Assembly: GCA_945883335.1 (NCBI GenBank)
Contig: CAMCXI010000008.1
Coordinates: 1 to 64,000 of the forward strand
DNA length: 64,000 bases
DNA from: Candidatus Methylopumilus universalis
Lineage (GTDB): Bacteria > Pseudomonadota > Gammaproteobacteria > Burkholderiales > Methylophilaceae
Reading direction: 5' to 3'
Positions within the stretch are counted from its first letter, which is position 1. Each line of letters starts with the position of its first letter. The position numbers and the translations under genes were made by a program. The notes under the pieces were generated by a model. That model did not search any database, was not told the origin of the DNA, and saw nothing but the letters and a program-made list of their open reading frames with translations. Positions 48,378 through 59,551 of this stretch are shown piece by piece.

Positions 48378-50426
48378 ATGAGCCGCAAAATTCTGGTCAC
48401 TTCAGCACTTCCTTATGCCAATGGCAGTATTCATTTAGGGCATTTGGTTGAGTACATTCAAACCGATATTTGGGTGCGCTTTCAGAAGATGCAAGGCAAT
48501 ACAGTCCATTACGTTTGTGCTGACGATACGCACGGCACACCAATTATGTTGCGTGCTGAAAAAGAAGGCATTACGCCAGAGGCTTTAATTGCCAAGGTGC
48601 ACACAGAGCATTACGCAGACTTTTCAGAATTTTTAGTTGAGTTTGATAACTACTACTCAACTAACTCGCCAGAGAATAAAGAGTTAGCAGGCGGCATCTA
48701 TAAAGCACTAAAAGTCAATGGCAAGATTGCGACTAAAACCATTGAACAGTTTTACGATCCAGTTAAAAACATGTTCTTGCCAGACCGCTTTATTAAAGGC
48801 GAGTGTCCTAAGTGCCATGCCAAAGATCAATATGGTGACTCGTGTGAAGTATGTGGCGCAACATATAACCCAACTGAACTGATTAACCCATTCTCAGCTG
48901 TCTCTGGTGCCGCGCCTGTGCGTAAAGAAACAGAGCATTACTTCTTCAAGCTTTCTGAATGTAGTGATTTCTTACGTGGTTGGACACGCTCCGGTACGCT
49001 TCAACAAGAAGCCGCTAACAAGATGAATGAGTGGATAGGTGAGGCGGGCGAGAATAAATTATCAGATTGGGACATCTCTCGTGATGCGCCATATTTTGGT
49101 TTTGAAATTCCTGATGCGCCAGGCAAGTATTTTTATGTTTGGCTAGATGCGCCGATTGGTTACATGGCGAGCTTTAAGAATCTATGTGCTAAAAATGGCC
49201 TAGATTTTGATGAATACTGGAAAGCAGATTCTCAAACTGAGCTTTATCATTTTATTGGTAAAGACATCTTGTATTTCCATGCTTTATTCTGGCCTGCAAC
49301 GCTTGAGTACTCTGGCTATCGCAAACCAACGCAAGTATTTTCGCACGGCTTCTTAACTGTAAATGGCGAGAAGATGTCTAAATCGCGCGGTACGTTTATT
49401 ACCGCCCGTAGTTATTTAGACCATATTAAAAATCCTGAATATTTACGCTACTACTACGCCGCTAAGTTAAATGGCAGTATGGAAGACATCGACTTAAATC
49501 TTGAAGACTTTGTGGCGCGTGTGAATAGTGATTTAGTGGGCAAATACATCAATATTGCCAGCCGTACAGCGGGGTTTATCAATAAGCGCTTCGCTGGGAA
49601 ATTGGTTTCGGCGAGTAAACATGCGGTTGTAGAAACAATTAAAGCATCTGCCCCTGAAATTGCAAAAGCTTATGAAGCTCGAGATTACAGTCGTGCATTA
49701 CGTGAAATTATGCGTTTGGCAGATTTAGCGAATGCTGACGTTGCAGAGGCTGCGCCTTGGGTCGTGGCTAAACAAGAGGGTGATGCGGCACAAGCTAAAT
49801 TGCATGCGAACTGCTCAAGTGCCCTTGAAATGTTCCGGTTACTAACCCTTTATTTAAAACCTGCATTGCCAGATTTGGCAGGCAATATTGAGCAGTTCCT
49901 GAAAATTGCCCCGCTAACATGGGATAGCGTGAATGATTCATTTGCGGATAGTCATGCAATTAACGAATACAACCATTTAATTACCAGAATTGATCCGAAA
50001 CACATTGAAGCCATGACTGAAGCGAATAAAGAAACATTACAACAAGCCGCTGTGCCAGCCATCAAGTCAGAGCAATCGGTCTCTGAAAACGCAGGCGACT
50101 ATATTTCGATTGATGATTTTACAAAGGTGGATTTACGTATCGCGAAAATCGTCAATGCTGAGCATGTAGAAGGCGCTGAAAAACTATTGTGTTTGAGTTT
50201 GGATATTGGTGAAGAAAACCCACGCCAAGTATTTGCTGGGATTAAATCAGCTTACGACCCTGCGACATTAGTTGGACGCTTAACCGTGATGGTTGCAAAC
50301 CTTGCGCCGCGCAAGATGAAGTTTGGGATGTCCGAAGGCATGGTTTTGGCAGCTAGCGATGAGCGTGGTGGGCCATTTATTTTGTCACCAGATGCTGGCG
50401 CTGAAGCTGGTATGCGCGTTAAGTAA
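48378..50426 (+). CDS. metG: Methionyl-tRNA synthetase
   Basis: The 682-residue enzyme has HIGH-type '[17 protein letters not shown]', a zinc-binding insert ('[18 protein letters not shown]'), 'KMSKSRGTF' and a C-terminal tRNA-binding EMAP-like domain (about 575-682: '[20 protein letters not shown]', in part). The track start at 48339 adds 13 unconserved residues; the ATG at 48378 gives the standard '[16 protein letters not shown]' start. It is divergent from apbC, a conserved pairing in proteobacteria. Confidence 0.97.
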   Translation: MSRKILVTSALPYANGSIHLGHLVEYIQTDIWVRFQKMQGNTVHYVCADDTHGTPIMLRAEKEGITPEALIAKVHTEHYADFSEFLVEFDNYYSTNSPENKELAGGIYKALKVNGKIATKTIEQFYDPVKNMFLPDRFIKGECPKCHAKDQYGDSCEVCGATYNPTELINPFSAVSGAAPVRKETEHYFFKLSECSDFLRGWTRSGTLQQEAANKMNEWIGEAGENKLSDWDISRDAPYFGFEIPDAPGKYFYVWLDAPIGYMASFKNLCAKNGLDFDEYWKADSQTELYHFIGKDILYFHALFWPATLEYSGYRKPTQVFSHGFLTVNGEKMSKSRGTFITARSYLDHIKNPEYLRYYYAAKLNGSMEDIDLNLEDFVARVNSDLVGKYINIASRTAGFINKRFAGKLVSASKHAVVETIKASAPEIAKAYEARDYSRALREIMRLADLANADVAEAAPWVVAKQEGDAAQAKLHANCSSALEMFRLLTLYLKPALPDLAGNIEQFLKIAPLTWDSVNDSFADSHAINEYNHLITRIDPKHIEAMTEANKETLQQAAVPAIKSEQSVSENAGDYISIDDFTKVDLRIAKIVNAEHVEGAEKLLCLSLDIGEENPRQVFAGIKSAYDPATLVGRLTVMVANLAPRKMKFGMSEGMVLAASDERGGPFILSPDAGAEAGMRVK

Positions 50427-50440
50427 TGATGAAACTTAGC

Positions 50441-50477
50441 AAATTAAAAAGCCCGCTAATCGCGGGCTTTTTAATTT
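50441..50477. terminator. Terminator after metG
   Basis: AAATTAAAAAGCCCGC-TAATC-GCGGGCTTTTTAATTT is a 16-bp near-perfect stem with T tracts on both strands, between metG and the convergent ComEA-like pseudogene. Confidence 0.92.
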
Positions 50478-50486
50478 GCTTTTGCC

Positions 50487-50792
50487 TTATTTCTTGGGTG
50501 CCACTGGTTTGGCCGTAGCTGCAGGTACTGCTGGCGCAGTGCCTGATAAGGTGATTTCTGGTTTTAGTTTGGCTAAGGTTTTGTCACCGATGCCTGGCAC
50601 ATTATTCAAATCATCGACAGTTTTGAAATTGCCATTTTTCTTACGATAATCAACAATTGCTTGGGCTTTTGCTGGACCAACACCATTTAATGCCTAGAGT
50701 TGCTCAACATTAGCAGTATTCAGATTAACTGCCGCGAAAGCGCCAACGGTAAAGCTAAAAAACAAAATGGTCGCTAGTAAAAACTTTTTCAT
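50487..50792 (-). pseudogene. ComEA-like helix-hairpin-helix protein with internal amber codon
   Basis: A 102-codon frame begins with AGGAG and ATG, encodes a signal peptide ('MKKFLLATILFFSFTVGAFA') and 'VNLNTANVEQL', then meets TAG at 50696-50694. It continues in the same frame with 'ALNGVGPAKAQAIVDYRKKN' and 'VPGIGDKTLAKLKPEI' and an Ala/Pro tail. Family members have Gln, Lys or Glu at the stop position, so CAG to TAG is a likely single-base change. The intact relatives are secreted DNA-binding proteins of the ComEA type, some used in DNA uptake. The track misses it because of the stop. Confidence 0.85.
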
Positions 50793-50890
50793 GATGAATC
50801 TCCTTTTTTTGAAAATGAATGAACTGCGTAACAAATCACGCAACTAAATCATAATTCTGTATTAGATTAATAGTAACTAACTATTATTAT

Positions 50891-51604
50891 TTATACAGAT
50901 AAAAGAATTTCCTCATGTATTTTTATGAGCGTTTCGAGTGGGTTTTTAGATTTTGTAATCGGACGGCCAATCACTAAATAGCTTGAACCCAGCGCCAACG
51001 CTTGGCTTGGCGTCACTACGCGAGATTGGTCATCGAGTGCAGCATCTGCAGGACGGACGCCTGGGGTAACTAGACAAAATTTGTCACCTAAAGCTTTTCT
51101 TATCATAGGTGCTTCTTGTGCGGAACATACAATGCCATCTAAACCAGACTTTTGGGTTAGCGAGGCAAGTTTGAGAACTTGGTCGGAAACAGAGCCCACA
51201 ACGCCAACTTCATTAAGCATTTCTTGATTCATGCTGGTGAGCACAGTCACTGCGATGAGGATTGGTTTTTGACCTGAGCGCTCAACCCCCTCTCGCGCTG
51301 CTTCCATCATGGCGCTACCACCTGATGCATGTACGTTCAGCATCCAAACCCCCAAGCGGCTTGCCGCCTCGCAAGCTTTTGCAACCGTGGTTGGGATGTC
51401 ATGAAATTTTAAGTCTAAAAATACGCCAAACCCTTTTGCAATAAGGGCCTCAACAAGCTTAGGCCCTGCCGCAGTAAATAACTCTTTTCCCACTTTTAAG
51501 CGGCAAATTGCTGGATCAAGTTGTTCAGCAAACTGAAGCGCATCTTGGGTGTTCGCATAATCTAGTGCGATCACAATTTTTGGGTCATGGTTTGTATTGA
51601 TCAT
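50891..51604 (-). CDS. pyrF: Orotidine 5'-phosphate decarboxylase
   Basis: The 237-residue TIM-barrel enzyme makes UMP. The active-site array is '[11 protein letters not shown]', '[15 protein letters not shown]' and '[17 protein letters not shown]' (Asp-Lys-Asp), with '[16 protein letters not shown]' and 'LVIGRPIT' at the phosphate site. It overlaps lapB by 4 bases, the common lapB-pyrF order. Confidence 0.97.
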   Translation of the reverse strand: MINTNHDPKIVIALDYANTQDALQFAEQLDPAICRLKVGKELFTAAGPKLVEALIAKGFGVFLDLKFHDIPTTVAKACEAASRLGVWMLNVHASGGSAMMEAAREGVERSGQKPILIAVTVLTSMNQEMLNEVGVVGSVSDQVLKLASLTQKSGLDGIVCSAQEAPMIRKALGDKFCLVTPGVRPADAALDDQSRVVTPSQALALGSSYLVIGRPITKSKNPLETLIKIHEEILLSV

Positions 51605-52764
51605 GCTGCGGTTTCTTTAGGTTCGGCGGGTAATGATTCCCAAGCATTGCAGGCTGGACATTGCCAATGGAAGTTACGGGCTTTAAAGCCGCATTGGTCA
51701 CAACAATAGGCATTGCGGTTGCCAATGGCATAGCGAATGGTTTGGTGCATTAAGTTTAGGTCTGTATTTGCGATGCTATTTTGCAAGCTTCGTGCTTTCA
51801 ATAGTTGATCTAGGGTCTGTAAGCTTGGTTTTCTTTCTAGGTCATTGAGTGCTAAATTAGCTGCCGCATCTGCGCCTTGTTCGGCTAACGTGATTTCGAA
51901 AACGACTGATAGTAGAGATGGTAATTTATAATTCTGAAGGTACTGACTTAACAATGTAATGCCTGCACTTAGCTTACCAAGTTCCCGATAGCTATGAAGC
52001 ATCTTATTCGCGACCATACCAAGGCATTCTGATTTTTGAAACTCAATTCGTTTCCAAAAATTAATAGCAAGTTTGTGTGCGTTTAAATTTGCTTCCATGT
52101 CGCCTAACATGATGTTAGCTCTCACACAGTTTTTGTTGGCATCAAGCGCCATTTGCAATTCATGACGGGCATTGTGATCATCTTGATCCAAAATAGATTT
52201 AATGGCCATTTCACAATAAAACTGAGCAACCTCTTTACGAAATGACACTCCAGAAACGCGCTCAAGCTCTGTGGCTGTTTTTATTGCACGTTGCCACTCG
52301 CGTTCGCGAATAAATATTTCTAACAATGCACGGAGTGCGGGTTGCTTGTAGCGACTGTCATCAAGGCCATTAAACAGCTCTTCAGCACGATCATATAATC
52401 CGGCTTTCAGATAATCTTGTGCAAGCTCTGCCTTGATTGCTTTTCTTTGTTCATTTGGCAGCTCTTTACGTTCAAGTAAGCTGAGGTGTAGGTTGATTGC
52501 TCGGTCAACCTCGCCGCTACGTCGAAATAAGCTGCCTAAAGCAAAGTGCAGTTCAAGGGAGTCCGCGTTAGATTGTGCTGCCTCTATAAAAGCTTCAATC
52601 GCTTTATCTTGTTGGTCAGTAATTAAAAAATTAAGGCCTTTGAAGTAAGCAGCAGGCAGGCTGGTCGACTCAGACAGGAGTTGTTTGATATCAATTCTTG
52701 CTGCAATCCAGCCAAGTGAGAAAAATAGCGGGATTGCAATTAGCCACCAATATTCAAAATCCAT
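51601..52764 (-). CDS. lapB: LPS assembly protein LapB (YciM)
   Basis: The 387-residue inner-membrane protein has an N-terminal anchor ('[21 protein letters not shown]'), a run of TPR repeats (about 60-330) and a C-terminal rubredoxin-type metal site ('[18 protein letters not shown]'). LapB directs FtsH to degrade LpxC and so tunes LPS synthesis. It overlaps lapA by one base. Confidence 0.95.
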   Translation of the reverse strand: MDFEYWWLIAIPLFFSLGWIAARIDIKQLLSESTSLPAAYFKGLNFLITDQQDKAIEAFIEAAQSNADSLELHFALGSLFRRSGEVDRAINLHLSLLERKELPNEQRKAIKAELAQDYLKAGLYDRAEELFNGLDDSRYKQPALRALLEIFIREREWQRAIKTATELERVSGVSFRKEVAQFYCEMAIKSILDQDDHNARHELQMALDANKNCVRANIMLGDMEANLNAHKLAINFWKRIEFQKSECLGMVANKMLHSYRELGKLSAGITLLSQYLQNYKLPSLLSVVFEITLAEQGADAAANLALNDLERKPSLQTLDQLLKARSLQNSIANTDLNLMHQTIRYAIGNRNAYCCDQCGFKARNFHWQCPACNAWESLPAEPKETAA

Positions 52765-53027
52765 TATTGAGCACCTTGAGTGTTGGATGCTGTGATTTTT
52801 TTACGTAAGCTATTTAATTCACGACGTTGTTTGATAATGGTAGGTGTGATCGCCAAGAGCCCAGCAACAATGCCAGTGAGCAATGCAATAAATAGAATCA
52901 ACGATAACGGAGCTTGCCATGATAAGCCAAGATAGTAGAGCAGGGTGACTGGATAAGCATTCTTGACAGCAAAGCCAATCAAAAGGATAAACAAGGCTAA
53001 ACTCAACATTTTAGATATTATTTGCAT
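52764..53027 (-). CDS. lapA: LapA-family (DUF1049) membrane protein
   Basis: The 87-residue protein has two membrane helices (about 5-22 and 40-62) separated by 'NAYPVTLLYYLGLSWQAPLS', then a short basic coiled coil. This is the DUF1049/LapA pattern. It sits directly before lapB, its functional partner in LPS assembly. Confidence 0.9.
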   Translation of the reverse strand: MQIISKMLSLALFILLIGFAVKNAYPVTLLYYLGLSWQAPLSLILFIALLTGIVAGLLAITPTIIKQRRELNSLRKKITASNTQGAQ

Positions 53028-53080
53028 AACATAGATTTTACTGGCGCTAGCTAAAAAGGGCTAGGTAAAAATTTAGTTAA

Positions 53081-53126
53081 AAAAACGGTAGCTCCCTTAT
53101 CAGATGACTTGGAAACTACCGTTTTT
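53081..53126 (-). terminator. Terminator after ihfB
   Basis: AAAAACGGTAG and CTACCGTTTTT form an 11-bp stem enclosing about 24 bases, with T tracts on both strands. It lies 37 bases past the ihfB stop and separates ihfB from lapA. Confidence 0.75.
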
Positions 53127-53163
53127 CAGGTCTCAATCAACATAAGGTTGATTGATGTGAGGC

Positions 53164-53445
53164 TTAGACTAAATCAACGCGCTCGCGTAACTCTTTACCA
53201 GCTTTAAAGTGAGGCACATGCTTAGCAGGCACTTCAACCTTGCTGCCGGTTTTTGGGTTGCGACCAAGGCGTGGCGGACGGTAGTTAAGACTGAAACTAC
53301 CAAAGCCACGAATTTCGATACGCTCATCAGCTGCTAAGTTATCCGTCATTGAATCAAGGATAGCTTTCACTGAAAGTTCAGCATCCTTAACAACGAGTTG
53401 AGGGAAACGTGCAGCTAAGTTAAGAATGAGCTCAGATTTTGTCAT
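53164..53445 (-). CDS. ihfB: Integration host factor subunit beta
   Basis: The 93-residue HU-family protein has the IHF-beta opening '[17 protein letters not shown]', the arm '[24 protein letters not shown]' (in part: GRNPKTG) and '[13 protein letters not shown]'. With IHF-alpha it bends DNA. It follows rpsA by 11 bases, the conserved rpsA-ihfB pairing. Confidence 0.96.
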   Translation of the reverse strand: MTKSELILNLAARFPQLVVKDAELSVKAILDSMTDNLAADERIEIRGFGSFSLNYRPPRLGRNPKTGSKVEVPAKHVPHFKAGKELRERVDLV

Positions 53446-53456
53446 GGCTTTCTACC

Positions 53457-54968
53457 TCATTCGTTGTTTTTGCTGTCAAGTTTTGCTTTTAGCAAAGCAC
53501 CAAGGTTGGTAGTGCCTGCTGTTGCTGCGCCATCATCTGGCACTTGCGCTGCTTCTTTAGCTTTTGCAGATTTTGCTTTAGGTTTCGCTTCAGTTTTTTC
53601 TTCTGAAGAGCCACCAGTCGGATCTGGAGTCATTTGCTTCACGCCTAATGAGATACGTTCTTTCTCCACATCAATACTCAATACTAAGGCTTCTAACTCG
53701 TCACCTTTTTTGAAGTTGCGGATAGCTTCTTCGCCAGTTTGAGTCCATGAAAGGTCTGATAAGTGCACTAAACCATCAATGCCGCCTGGCAAGCCAATAA
53801 ACACACCGAAGTCTGTAATTGATTTAATTTGACCGCTTACTTTGTCAGATTTTTTATGACTTGCTGCGAAATCATCCCATGGGTTTGTTTGGCATTGCTT
53901 CATACCTAGTGACAAGCGACGACGATCTTCGTCAATCTCAAGAATCATTACTTCAACTTCGTCGCCTAATTGAGCGATTTTAGCTGGGTGAACGTTCTTG
54001 TTAGTCCAATCCATTTCTGAAACGTGAACAAGACCTTCGATACCTGGTTCGATTTCAACGAATGCACCGTAGTCAGTCAAGTTGGTCACTTTACCGAACA
54101 AACGTGTGTTTGCTGGGTAACGGCGGCTTAATGCAACCCATGGATCATCGCCTAATTGTTTGATACCAAGTGAAACACGGTTTTTGTCTTGATCGAACTT
54201 AAGGATCTTAGCTTCAACTTCTTCACCAACAGTCAACACCTCTGATGGGTGTTTAACACGGCGCCATGCCAAGTCAGTAATGTGTAGCAAGCCATCAATG
54301 CCACCCAAATCAACGAATGCACCGTAGTCAGTAATATTTTTAACAATACCCTTAACAACAGCGCCTTCTTTCAATGAACCCATTAATGCTTCGCGATCAG
54401 CACCCATGCTGTCTTCTAGAACAGCGCGGCGTGAAACCACAACGTTGTTACGTTTGCGGTCTAGCTTGATAACCTTGAAATCCCATTCTTTATTTTCGAA
54501 TGGTGTCGTGTCCTTAACCGGGCGTAAGTCAACCAATGAACCTGGCAAGAATGCGCGGATGCCGTTAACCATCACAGTTAAACCACCTTTAACGCGACCA
54601 TTTACCATGCCCTTGATGATGCGAGTTTCATTCATCGCTTCTTCAAGATCTAGCCATGCTGCTAGGCGTTTCGCTTTTTCGCGTGATAATTTTGTTGAGC
54701 CGTAACCATCTTCCAATGATTCGATGCAAACTTTAACGAAGTCGCCAACTTGAACTTCTAATTCGCCACGGTCATTTAAGAATTCAGCTGCGTCAATCAC
54801 GCTCTCAGATTTGAGGCCTGCATTGACTACAACAAAATCAGAATCGATAGAAACAACTTCCGCGGTGATCACTTCACCAGAGCGCATTTCTTGACGTGCA
54901 AGACTTTCTTCGAATAACGCTGCGAAACTTTCGCCCATAGAGGCGGTTGAGGTTGAAACATTAGCCAT
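53457..54968 (-). CDS. rpsA: 30S ribosomal protein S1, five-domain form
   Basis: The 503-residue protein has five S1/OB domains (about 18-90, 104-170, 188-258, 275-345, 361-432) instead of the six in the 557-residue E. coli protein. The fifth domain ends 'RISLGVKQM', followed by a Lys/Ala/Glu-rich linker ('[18 protein letters not shown]') and the tail '[18 protein letters not shown]', which in relatives follows domain six. Domains one and two, which bind the ribosome, and three to five, which bind mRNA, are kept. A small hairpin (CGAGT/ACTCG, 55022-55038) sits in its leader. Confidence 0.96.
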   Translation of the reverse strand: MANVSTSTASMGESFAALFEESLARQEMRSGEVITAEVVSIDSDFVVVNAGLKSESVIDAAEFLNDRGELEVQVGDFVKVCIESLEDGYGSTKLSREKAKRLAAWLDLEEAMNETRIIKGMVNGRVKGGLTVMVNGIRAFLPGSLVDLRPVKDTTPFENKEWDFKVIKLDRKRNNVVVSRRAVLEDSMGADREALMGSLKEGAVVKGIVKNITDYGAFVDLGGIDGLLHITDLAWRRVKHPSEVLTVGEEVEAKILKFDQDKNRVSLGIKQLGDDPWVALSRRYPANTRLFGKVTNLTDYGAFVEIEPGIEGLVHVSEMDWTNKNVHPAKIAQLGDEVEVMILEIDEDRRRLSLGMKQCQTNPWDDFAASHKKSDKVSGQIKSITDFGVFIGLPGGIDGLVHLSDLSWTQTGEEAIRNFKKGDELEALVLSIDVEKERISLGVKQMTPDPTGGSSEEKTEAKPKAKSAKAKEAAQVPDDGAATAGTTNLGALLKAKLDSKNNE

Positions 54969-55198
54969 TAAAAAGGTACCTAAATAATCCCACCGTGCAG
55001 TGGGGTAAATTAAAAAAATCGCGAGTTTTAGAGACTCGGATGCCTAAAAATTAAAACAAAGCTGAATTTTACAATAAAACAATCATTTAATTAAGTATTT
55101 TTTATACTTTTTGTGAAAGTTAACTTAATTGAGTGTTTGTTTTGATGATGTTTTTTTATTAAATACGACAGATTGTGGTGAGAGTTTAAGGAAGTTAG

Positions 55199-55867
55199 CT
55201 ATTGCTGGTTTGCGGCAATGGCTTCTAGTACCTTGTTTACAGCTTGTTCTATGTTGAGCTGGCCTGTTTCTAACAAGCAGGCATCCTGTGCTTGTTGTAA
55301 CGGCGCAACAGTACGTTGGCGATCACGCGCATCTCGATCTTGAAGCTCTTTTAATATTGCTTGGTAATTAGCCTCAAGGCCTTTATTAAGCAATTGTTTG
55401 TATCTTCTTTCAGCGCGGACTTCTGCGCTGGCGGTTAAAAAGATTTTTGTTTTTGCATCAGGAAAAATAACAGTCGCCATATCACGGCCGTCGGCCACCA
55501 AGCCAGGCGCCTTGCGGAAGCTGTGTTGCAAGTCAACTAATGCAAGCCTCACCAAAGGGTGCGCTGCGACTTTCGATGCACCTTGCCCCATTTGCTCAGT
55601 GCGTATTTTTTCGCTCACATCTGCATCGTTCAGATAAATCTCACCATGCTGAAACTTAATGCTTAATCGTGGAACAAGTTTGGCAACATCTTGTTCAGCG
55701 TTCGAATCAATGCCTTGTTCATAAGCTGCCAATGCAACGCTCCGATAGAGCGCGCCAGAGTCTAAATAATGATAACCAAGTTTCTCTGCAACGATTTGGG
55801 CAACAGTGCCTTTGCCAGAAGCAGATGGGCCATCAATTGCAATCACAGGAATGGAGTTTAAACTCAT
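55199..55867 (-). CDS. cmk: Cytidylate kinase
   Basis: The 222-residue kinase phosphorylates CMP and dCMP. It has the P-loop 'IDGPSASGKGTVAQ', 'YHYLDSGALYR', 'LVADGRDMATVIFPDA' and 'DRQRTVAPLQQA'. The track start (55924) is inside aroA; the ATG at 55867, two bases after the aroA stop, gives the normal N-terminus. Gene order aroA-cmk-rpsA is conserved. Confidence 0.96.
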   Translation of the reverse strand: MSLNSIPVIAIDGPSASGKGTVAQIVAEKLGYHYLDSGALYRSVALAAYEQGIDSNAEQDVAKLVPRLSIKFQHGEIYLNDADVSEKIRTEQMGQGASKVAAHPLVRLALVDLQHSFRKAPGLVADGRDMATVIFPDAKTKIFLTASAEVRAERRYKQLLNKGLEANYQAILKELQDRDARDRQRTVAPLQQAQDACLLETGQLNIEQAVNKVLEAIAANQQ

Positions 55868-55868
55868 A

Positions 55869-57161
55869 TTATTGGACGATTGTTGCAAGGCGATCGAAAT
55901 AATCAGGGAAAGTTTTGCCGACACACTTTGGGTCGTTAATGACGATAGGCACGCCGCCCAGGCTTACAAGCGAGAAACACATCGCCATGCGGTGGTCATC
56001 ATAGGTATCAATCACCGCATTTGGGGTGAGTTTTTCAGGCGGGGTAATGCGAATGTAATCAGCGCCTTCTTCAACTGTTGCACCGACTTTTCTGAGCTCG
56101 GTTGCCATCGCGCTAATGCGATCAGTTTCCTTCACCCGCCAACTAGCAATATTGCGTAAAGTTGTTGTGCCATCTGCAAATAAAGCTAGGATGGCAAGGG
56201 TCATCGCAGCATCAGGGATGTGATTGCAGTCCAGATCTATTGCTTTGAGCTTACCTACTGCACGTTTAACAATAATACTGTTGGTATCGTATTCAATGAT
56301 CGCGCCCATTTGGATGATCTCATCAGCAAACTTGATGTCGCCCTGAATGCTATCTGATGAAACACCCTGAACTTTAAGGCCGTTGGCATCTGCCGCAATT
56401 GCGCCAGCAGCAAGGAAGTAAGAAGCTGAAGATGCATCGCCTTCTACATAAATTTCTTGTGGGCTCTCATATTGGCTATTGGCAGGAATGTTGAAGCGCT
56501 CCCAGCCATCCCGTTGCACACTTACACTAAAATGACGCATTAAATTAAGCGTGATTTCAATATAAGGTTTTGAAATGAGTTCGCCTACTAGTTCAATTGT
56601 GAAGGCTTGTCCTGTGAGGGGTAGTGCCATTAAAAGCGCAGTTAAAAACTGACTGGAAACATCCCCGCGAATTTTGATTGGAGTCGATGATTGAATGTTT
56701 GCAGGCGAAATTTTAAGCGGTGGGAAGCCATCGTTGCCTAGGTATTCAATGTTTGCTCCAGCTTGACGAAGTGCATCCACCAAATCCCCAATTGGGCGCT
56801 CATGCATGCGCGCAATCCCAGAAAGCGTAAAGTTGCCTTGTGATAAAGCTAAGGCCGCTGTGAGTGGTCTAAAAGCTGTGCCCGCATTACCCAAAAAAAG
56901 GTCGGCTTGTTTGACTGAAAGCTTGCCGCCATTGCCTGTTACACGCCAGTCATTTTCTCCAACTTTTTCAAGCGGAACACCTAACTTCTCTAGCGCGTCC
57001 AGCATTCTGGCGGTGTCGTCAGAAGCCAATAAATCACGAATTTCAGTGATGCCATTTGAAAATGCAGCGAGCAATAAAGTGCGGTTCGAGATGCTCTTTG
57101 AGCCAGGCAATTTGATTGTTCCGCCCACTTGGCTGGCTGGTTGTAAGGTGATTGATTCCAT
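55869..57161 (-). CDS. aroA: 3-phosphoshikimate 1-carboxyvinyltransferase (EPSP synthase)
   Basis: The 430-residue shikimate pathway enzyme has '[18 protein letters not shown]', '[13 protein letters not shown]', '[15 protein letters not shown]' and '[19 protein letters not shown]' (in part: KETDRI). The motif '[10 protein letters not shown]' is of the class I type. It follows tyrA by 7 bases. Confidence 0.97.
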   Translation of the reverse strand: MESITLQPASQVGGTIKLPGSKSISNRTLLLAAFSNGITEIRDLLASDDTARMLDALEKLGVPLEKVGENDWRVTGNGGKLSVKQADLFLGNAGTAFRPLTAALALSQGNFTLSGIARMHERPIGDLVDALRQAGANIEYLGNDGFPPLKISPANIQSSTPIKIRGDVSSQFLTALLMALPLTGQAFTIELVGELISKPYIEITLNLMRHFSVSVQRDGWERFNIPANSQYESPQEIYVEGDASSASYFLAAGAIAADANGLKVQGVSSDSIQGDIKFADEIIQMGAIIEYDTNSIIVKRAVGKLKAIDLDCNHIPDAAMTLAILALFADGTTTLRNIASWRVKETDRISAMATELRKVGATVEEGADYIRITPPEKLTPNAVIDTYDDHRMAMCFSLVSLGGVPIVINDPKCVGKTFPDYFDRLATIVQ

Positions 57162-57168
57162 TTTCTAA

Positions 57169-58059
57169 TTACTTTTCTTGTTCTTTTTGCCAGGCCTGGC
57201 GCGCCTGACTTGCATGCTCAAACATGGCTTGTAAGCCTTGGCTGTCTTCGTTTTTCAATAGATTGTGCAAGGCTGAGATTTCAGCTTGGTAAGCTTCTAG
57301 TTCGTTTAATAAAGCAGTTTTATTAGCTAGGCTAATATCTCGCCACATTTCTGGTGAGCTGCCAGCAATTCGTGTGAAGTCTCTAAAACCGCTGGCTGCA
57401 AAATTAAATAGTTGTTTTGCGTTAGGACGATTGGCTAAATTATTGACCAAAGCAAACGCCAATAAATGCGGTAAATGACTCACTGCCGCAAAGATTTGAT
57501 CATGCGTTTGGGCAGTCATTTCACTTACATTGGCACCCGTGGTTTGCCATAACTCGCGTACAAGCTTAATGGCTTCTAAAGAGGTTTTTTCGTTAGGCGT
57601 AAGCACTACATTTTTGCCAATAAATAAGTCTTCTTTTGCGGCGGTAACTCCGCTTTTTTCTGCGCCAGCAATTGGATGCCCACCCACAAATTGACTAAGA
57701 AAATGTTCCGGATTTTTGGCCCGTTTTGAAGCATTCATCACGTACTGTGCAATGTCTGATTTTGTACTGCCAGCATCGGTAACGACCGTGCTTTGGCTAA
57801 GATGAGGAATGATTGCTTCTAAAATTTTCTGAGTTTGTGCCACTGGCGTTGCAATCAAGACTAAGTTTGCATCACCCACGGCTTTTGCAATATCGGCTTC
57901 AGCTTCATCAATCACCCCTAAATTTATTGCGGTTTGAAGGTTTTCAATATTGCGACCGACGCCCACGATTTTAGGCGCGACACCTGTTTTTTTGAGTGCG
58001 AGCGCAACTGAGCCACCAATGAGCCCGACACCAAAAATGACGATTTTATTCAAGTGCAT
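57169..58059 (-). CDS. tyrA: Prephenate/arogenate dehydrogenase
   Basis: The 296-residue protein oxidatively decarboxylates prephenate (or arogenate) towards tyrosine. It has the NAD site 'IFGVGLIGGSVALALKKTG', 'TDAGSTKSDIA', 'GGHPIAGAEKSG' and 'AAVSHLPHLLAFAL'. There is no fused chorismate mutase and no ACT domain. The upstream betaproteobacterial neighbours pheA and hisC are not here; ate and aat lie instead. Confidence 0.94.
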   Translation of the reverse strand: MHLNKIVIFGVGLIGGSVALALKKTGVAPKIVGVGRNIENLQTAINLGVIDEAEADIAKAVGDANLVLIATPVAQTQKILEAIIPHLSQSTVVTDAGSTKSDIAQYVMNASKRAKNPEHFLSQFVGGHPIAGAEKSGVTAAKEDLFIGKNVVLTPNEKTSLEAIKLVRELWQTTGANVSEMTAQTHDQIFAAVSHLPHLLAFALVNNLANRPNAKQLFNFAASGFRDFTRIAGSSPEMWRDISLANKTALLNELEAYQAEISALHNLLKNEDSQGLQAMFEHASQARQAWQKEQEK

Positions 58060-58116
58060 TGCTTTGAAAATTGTTAAAGCAAGAATTGTAGCATTGCCAA
58101 GCTGGGCTTGTCTGAT

Positions 58117-58857
58117 TTATGGCTTCGCGTGCTTAATCTTCAGCCATTCACCATCAATTAATGCTTCTTGCGGACCAAAATTTTCTTTATAGGCCATTTT
58201 TTGGCTGTTTTTTATCCAATACCCCAGATACAAATAAGGCAGTTTGAGTTGCTTGCACCAATCAATCAGCCACATGATGCTGTAAGTGCCATAGCTGGCT
58301 TTTGTGTCAGCAGTATCGTAAAAAGTATAAACCGCAGAGACACCATCTTCGACAATATCAACAACGCTGACGATTTTGAGCGCGCCATTCAAAGTGAACG
58401 ATATAAACAGACTGTCTACATTACTTTGGACTAAAAAATTGCGATATTGCTCAGCGGTTTCTTCTTGCGCATTACCTTCATGACGTGCGATTTGGTAAGC
58501 CTTATAAAGGGCAAAATGTGCTTCATCAAACGAGAGCGTAGAAACGATCGCCTCTAAATGTTGATGTTGTTTGTAAGCTCGCTTTTGACTTCGGCTTGCT
58601 TGAAAATCAGTCACTGGGAGTCTGACAGGAATACAGGCATTGCAGTTTTCACAGTGCGGGCGATAGACAAATTTTCCACTTCGTCTAAAGCCTTGCTGAA
58701 TAAGCCCGCTGTATTGATGACCATCCACTAAATGTTGCGGCGTAGCGATGATCGATTGTGCAAGCTGATTGGATAAGTAACTACAAGTGTATGGCGCGGT
58801 GACATAAAATTGAATTTTTTGAAGGGCTGAATCGGCTGGGCTTGTCATTTTAATCAA
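58117..58857 (-). CDS. ate: Aspartate/glutamate leucyltransferase (Ate/Bpt family)
   Basis: The 246-residue protein belongs to the bacterial ATE/Bpt family, which attaches Leu from Leu-tRNA to proteins with N-terminal Asp or Glu. It shows '[12 protein letters not shown]', the CxxC in '[15 protein letters not shown]', '[11 protein letters not shown]' and 'YLYLGYWI'. It overlaps aat by 8 bases, so both N-degron transferases are made together. Confidence 0.93.
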   Translation of the reverse strand: MIKMTSPADSALQKIQFYVTAPYTCSYLSNQLAQSIIATPQHLVDGHQYSGLIQQGFRRSGKFVYRPHCENCNACIPVRLPVTDFQASRSQKRAYKQHQHLEAIVSTLSFDEAHFALYKAYQIARHEGNAQEETAEQYRNFLVQSNVDSLFISFTLNGALKIVSVVDIVEDGVSAVYTFYDTADTKASYGTYSIMWLIDWCKQLKLPYLYLGYWIKNSQKMAYKENFGPQEALIDGEWLKIKHAKP

Positions 58858-59536
58858 TCAGCTTTTTTAAGTGCATCATAAACTCAGTCCTGGGAATTTC
58901 TTGCGCCCCCAGTGAGGCAAGATGTTGGGTGTTCATTTGGCAATCTATCAAGCCAACATCTTTTACTGTTAAGAACTGCACCAAGTGCGCGAAAGCAATC
59001 TTTGAGGCATCCGTCAGATGGTGAAACATGGATTCACCATAGAACATTTTGTTGATCAATACACCGTATAAACCACCAACCAAGCTGTTATCAATCAAAG
59101 TCTCAGCGGAGTGAGCATACCCTAATTGATGTAACTCACAGTATGCATCAATAATCTCAGACGTAATCCAAGTGCCATCTTGACCTGGGCGATTGGTCTC
59201 AGCGCAAGCTTCCATGACTTGGCGAAAGTTTGTATTAAATCTGACTTCGTAATCTTTTTTCTTTAAGCGTTTGGCGAGCGATTTAGAGACTTTAAAATCC
59301 TGAGGAAAAAGCACCATGCGTGGGTCAGGGCTCCACCAAAGTACAGGTTCGCCTTCGCTAAACCAAGGAAAAATACCAGACCGATAGGCTGTTAAAAGAC
59401 GCTCGCTGGATAGATTTCCGCCTATTGCTAATAACCCATTTGGCTCAGACAAAGCGTTTTGGATTGGCGGGAAGGGCGTGTCATTATCTAGCGCAGCCAC
59501 TTTGCCTGAGGGGAGTTGATAGTAGTCGCCTTGCAT
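58850..59536 (-). CDS. aat: Leucyl/phenylalanyl-tRNA-protein transferase
   Basis: The 228-residue enzyme adds Leu or Phe to N-terminal Arg or Lys of proteins, marking them for ClpS-ClpAP. It has '[39 protein letters not shown]' (in part: [18 protein letters not shown]) and '[16 protein letters not shown]'. Together with ate it supplies the bacterial N-degron pathway. Confidence 0.96.
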   Translation of the reverse strand: MQGDYYQLPSGKVAALDNDTPFPPIQNALSEPNGLLAIGGNLSSERLLTAYRSGIFPWFSEGEPVLWWSPDPRMVLFPQDFKVSKSLAKRLKKKDYEVRFNTNFRQVMEACAETNRPGQDGTWITSEIIDAYCELHQLGYAHSAETLIDNSLVGGLYGVLINKMFYGESMFHHLTDASKIAFAHLVQFLTVKDVGLIDCQMNTQHLASLGAQEIPRTEFMMHLKKLID

Positions 59537-59551
59537 TTCAGTTTTCTCTTA

